6,454 bases of DNA from Candidatus Latescibacterota bacterium (lineage in GTDB: Bacteria; Latescibacterota; 4484-107): the NCBI GenBank assembly GCA_030613045.1, contig JAUWMS010000150.1, forward strand, positions 1-6,454, in the 5' to 3' direction. The notes beneath the pieces are model-generated. The model was not told the DNA's origin, ran no database searches, and saw only the letters and a list, made by a program, of their open reading frames with translations. Numbering within the stretch: the first letter of the stretch is position 1; every line of letters starts with the position of its first letter. Both the position numbers and the translations under genes were made by a program. Below, piece after piece: positions 5,007 to 6,454 of the stretch.

Positions 5007-5324
5007 CTACGCAACACTCAACATTTCCTTGCACTTACCGCACACTCTTACGCGACTTCCATCTTCTAATGTGCGCCGTTTGACTCGTACCGGCGCATCG
5101 CATTTGGGGCAAACCACCATCAGATTGGACAGATGCACAGGCGCCTCCTTTTCCACGATCCCGGACTGCTCACCCGTTCGCCGGGCCTTCGTATGGCGCT
5201 TGATAAAATTTGCCCCTTCGACGATGGCGCGCTCCCGCCTTGGGAACACACGGAGCACTTGTCCTCGGTGCCCGATGTCCTCCCCGGCGATCACCTGCAC
5301 CGTATCTCCTTTGGAAACTTTCAT
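5007..5324 (-). CDS. rplX: Ribosomal protein L24 with zinc-ribbon C-terminus
   Basis: L24 is an assembly initiator of the 50S subunit and binds the 5' region of 23S rRNA. The 105-residue product opens with a KOW motif (GDTVQVIAGEDIGHRGQVLRV, about residues 6-26). It continues with VEGANFIKRHTK and ends in the L24-specific domain with SNLMVVCPKC. Four cysteines, C72-x2-C75 and C95-x2-C98, form a probable zinc ribbon. Many bacterial L24 proteins keep this and others have lost it. The ATG has only a modest Shine-Dalgarno (GAGGG four to five bases upstream). It lies 111 bp after rplN and 79 bp before rplE, with a TAG stop. Identity is secure from the KOW motif and the context. Confidence 0.96.
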   Translation of the reverse strand: MKVSKGDTVQVIAGEDIGHRGQVLRVFPRRERAIVEGANFIKRHTKARRTGEQSGIVEKEAPVHLSNLMVVCPKCDAPVRVKRRTLEDGSRVRVCGKCKEMLSVA

Positions 5325-5435
5325 AATGCCCTCAAGTAGTTTGGGGACCGCGAATTTGGAATTGCAGATTGAACTCCGAAATCATCAGAGGCTCCCGCGT
5401 TCCCCTTCCGAAACCTCCATCTGTTCCATGCCGTG

Positions 5436-5804
5436 TCAAAGCACCTCAGGAGCCAGAGACACAATGCGCATAAACCGCTTCTCGCGCAGTTCCCGGGTCA
5501 CCGGGCCGAATATTCTCGTTCCCCTCGGCTCGCCCTGATCATCAATCAGCACGGCCGCGTTCTCATCGAATCGAATCGAAGAACCGTCGCTACGTTTCAC
5601 CCCCTCTTTAGTACGCACGACCACGGCCCTGGCAACCTCTCCCTTTTTGACCGATCCTCCGGGCATCGCATCTTTCACCGAAACGATAATCAGATCGCCG
5701 ATCCGCGCATACCGCACTCTGGAGCCGCCCAATACACGGATGCACATCACCCGCTTGGCGCCCGTATTATCCGCTACCTTCAATCTCGAATTTGTCTGAA
5801 TCAT
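5436..5804 (-). CDS. rplN: Ribosomal protein L14
   Basis: L14 is a universal 50S protein at the subunit interface. It contacts the 16S rRNA in an intersubunit bridge and is where the silencing factor RsfS docks. From the chosen ATG the product is 122 residues, the usual bacterial length. It shows [18 protein letters not shown] (residues 10-27), [29 protein letters not shown], and the highly conserved [12 protein letters not shown] followed by SLAPEVL at the C-terminus. An in-frame ATG five codons upstream would add MGVTH, but the likely Shine-Dalgarno (GGGAG, 8 bases before position 5804) lies inside that extension, so the downstream ATG beginning MIQTNS is preferred. Stop is TGA. The order rpsQ-rplN-rplX is canonical. 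Confidence 0.97.
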   Translation of the reverse strand: MIQTNSRLKVADNTGAKRVMCIRVLGGSRVRYARIGDLIIVSVKDAMPGGSVKKGEVARAVVVRTKEGVKRSDGSSIRFDENAAVLIDDQGEPRGTRIFGPVTRELREKRFMRIVSLAPEVL

Positions 5805-5840
5805 GTGCGTAACTCCCATCCATCTCTAACAGAACACGCC

Positions 5841-5860
5841 CCATACCATACGCCATCGCC
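5841..5860. repeat. CATACG-like micro-repeat in the rpsQ-rplN spacer
   Basis: The plus strand reads ccataccatacgccatcgcc, with ccatac, catacg and ccatcg in close succession. It lies in the 69-bp spacer between S17 and L14. It is short and degenerate, and resembles from memory the ATGGCGTATGGCGTA runs found between genes in some bacteria. Confidence 0.35.
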
Positions 5861-5873
5861 TGCCCTTTTCTCC

Positions 5874-6134
5874 CTATTTAGCCTCGGAGACCACTCGCAC
5901 CACCCGCCACCGCTTGCATTTACTCATAGGTCTCGTCTCGGTAATCTCTACGACGTCGCCCAACCGTGCCTTTCCTTCCGCATCGTGCGCCATAAACTTC
6001 CGGCGTTTCCGCACCACGCGCCCGTATAGTGGGTGACGCAACGACCGCTCGACGGTCACCACGACGGTCTTCTCCGCCTTATCGCTTACCACCCTGCCAA
6101 TACGAAACTTCCGTTTTGCCCGCGCCTCACTCAT
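5874..6134 (-). CDS. rpsQ: Ribosomal protein S17
   Basis: Small-subunit S17 is a primary 16S rRNA-binding protein with an OB fold, needed early in 30S assembly. The 86-residue product fits the family length. It shows GRVVSDKAEKTVVVTVER near the N-terminus, HPLYGRVVRKRRKFMAHD in the middle, and the diagnostic GDVVEITETRPMSKCKRW near residues 59-76. The ATG is supported by AAGGAGG at 6142-6148 with a 7-base gap. It sits between rpmC and rplN as in most bacteria, with a 69-bp spacer before rplN. Stop is TAG. Identity is secure. Confidence 0.97.
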   Translation of the reverse strand: MSEARAKRKFRIGRVVSDKAEKTVVVTVERSLRHPLYGRVVRKRRKFMAHDAEGKARLGDVVEITETRPMSKCKRWRVVRVVSEAK

Positions 6135-6141
6135 ACCCCTT

Positions 6142-6148
6142 CCTCCTT
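6142..6148 (-). promoter_or_regulatory. Strong Shine-Dalgarno for rpsQ
   Basis: On the minus strand this reads AAGGAGG, a near-complete complement of the 16S rRNA 3' end, seven bases before the rpsQ ATG. It fixes the start of S17. It also argues against a competing 61-codon minus-strand frame (6127-6312), whose stop overlaps the rpsQ start. Confidence 0.8.
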
Positions 6149-6230
6149 AACCGCTGATGAACCCGATTTCCCAAGATGCCCCCTCTCAAAGCGCGCTGAT
6201 AACCCTTTGTGAACGGATCGCAACCTGGTG

Positions 6231-6454
6231 TTATCCGCGCACCTCCTGCCGGTCCTCTTCTCTTTGCGGACCACTTGCGGACAATTTGCGAACGCCCGAT
6301 TCGTGCTCGCACAAGATGGTCTTCAAACGAGCCACATTCCTTCGCGCATAACGCACTCTCAGCGCATCGCTCAACTGCTTGGTGGACAGTTGAAACTTCA
6401 AATTTGAAACCCCCTCCAACGCATCCCTCAATTCGCTCCGCACTTCATCCAAGC
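6231..6454 (-). CDS. rpmC: Ribosomal protein L29 (5' partial)
   Basis: Large-subunit protein L29 binds 23S rRNA near the polypeptide exit tunnel, where it helps form the docking site for trigger factor and SRP. The readable part begins at Leu-Asp-Glu-Val-Arg-Ser and matches the family's two-helix hairpin: a first helix ending in NLKFQLST and a second with ARRNVARLKTIL, the L29 signature. The frame stays open to the window edge. The family normally has about ten residues (Met plus a KELRELS-like stretch) before this point, so the true start lies outside the window; the TTG at 6452 is probably internal. The C-terminus runs about 22 residues past the usual end, as a charged tail with EEDRQE. The gene ends with TAA, 96 bp before rpsQ. 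Position between the S10 block and rpsQ is canonical. Confidence 0.9.
   Translation of the reverse strand, partial: LDEVRSELRDALEGVSNLKFQLSTKQLSDALRVRYARRNVARLKTILCEHESGVRKLSASGPQREEDRQEVRG

Noticed and set aside
5031..5111. Four-cysteine motif in L24, together with the one in S14, as a novel zinc system
   Set aside because: Zinc-ribbon forms of both proteins are known in many bacteria; it is a useful trait but not new.
5433..6029. 198-codon plus-strand frame antisense to rplN and rpsQ
   Set aside because: It lies opposite two certain ribosomal genes and its product is rich in His, Arg, Ser and Pro, as expected of an antisense shadow; no family resemblance.
6127..6312. 61-codon minus-strand frame between rpmC and rpsQ ending over the rpsQ start
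   Set aside because: It overlaps most of the rpmC C-terminus in another frame, is Arg/Gly-rich, and matches nothing. rpsQ has its own strong ribosome site.

Overview
The window is a stretch of a bacterial ribosomal-protein operon (end of the S10 block plus the spc block), read entirely on the minus strand, followed by a gene for a secreted LptA/OstA-like protein. Going downstream from the right edge, the order is rpmC (L29, 5' end cut by the window), rpsQ (S17), rplN (L14), rplX (L24), rplE (L5), rpsN (S14, zinc type), rpsH (S8), rplF (L6), rplR (L18), rpsE (S5) and rpmD (L30), then the lptA-like gene. This is the canonical bacterial order up to rpmD. The next gene should be rplO (L15), then secY, but neither is present. 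All plus-strand reading frames look like antisense shadows.

The organism is a bacterium, and the secreted OstA-like protein points to an outer-membrane (diderm) lineage. Base composition is about half G+C. I cannot place it to phylum from the sequence. S14 and L24 both carry four-cysteine zinc-binding motifs. Starts are mixed (mostly ATG, GTG for L6, TTG for S5), and nearly all have a purine-rich Shine-Dalgarno sequence.

The coding part is ordinary; the spacers are not. No two genes overlap and every gene-to-gene spacer is at least 64 bp (96, 69, 111, 79, 426, 68, 64, 149, 106 and 72 bp within the ribosomal block). This operon is usually tightly packed. Several spacers hold short degenerate repeats, each of a different kind: a CATACG-like run (rpsQ-rplN), AATTTGGAATT-type sequence (rplN-rplX), a 10-bp direct repeat (rplF-rplR) and a 10-bp inverted repeat (rplR-rpsE). 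The 426-bp rplE-rpsN spacer holds a roughly 268-bp segment bounded by perfect 12-bp inverted repeats and packed with smaller hairpins and a heptad repeat. I read it as a candidate small non-autonomous mobile element (MITE-like) inside one of the most conserved operons in bacteria. Removing it would leave a spacer of about 158 bp, in line with the others.

The left third (1-1246) departs from the usual operon. A 316-bp non-coding stretch follows rpmD, then lptA, then 312 bp without a convincing gene except a possible minus-strand start at position 14. An imperfect inverted repeat (141-157 and 1117-1135) brackets the lptA-like gene. This suggests, but does not prove, a rearrangement at the rpmD/rplO junction. 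Functionally, the ribosomal genes supply neighbouring parts of both subunits for coordinated assembly, while the lptA-like product would act in the periplasm in lipopolysaccharide transport.
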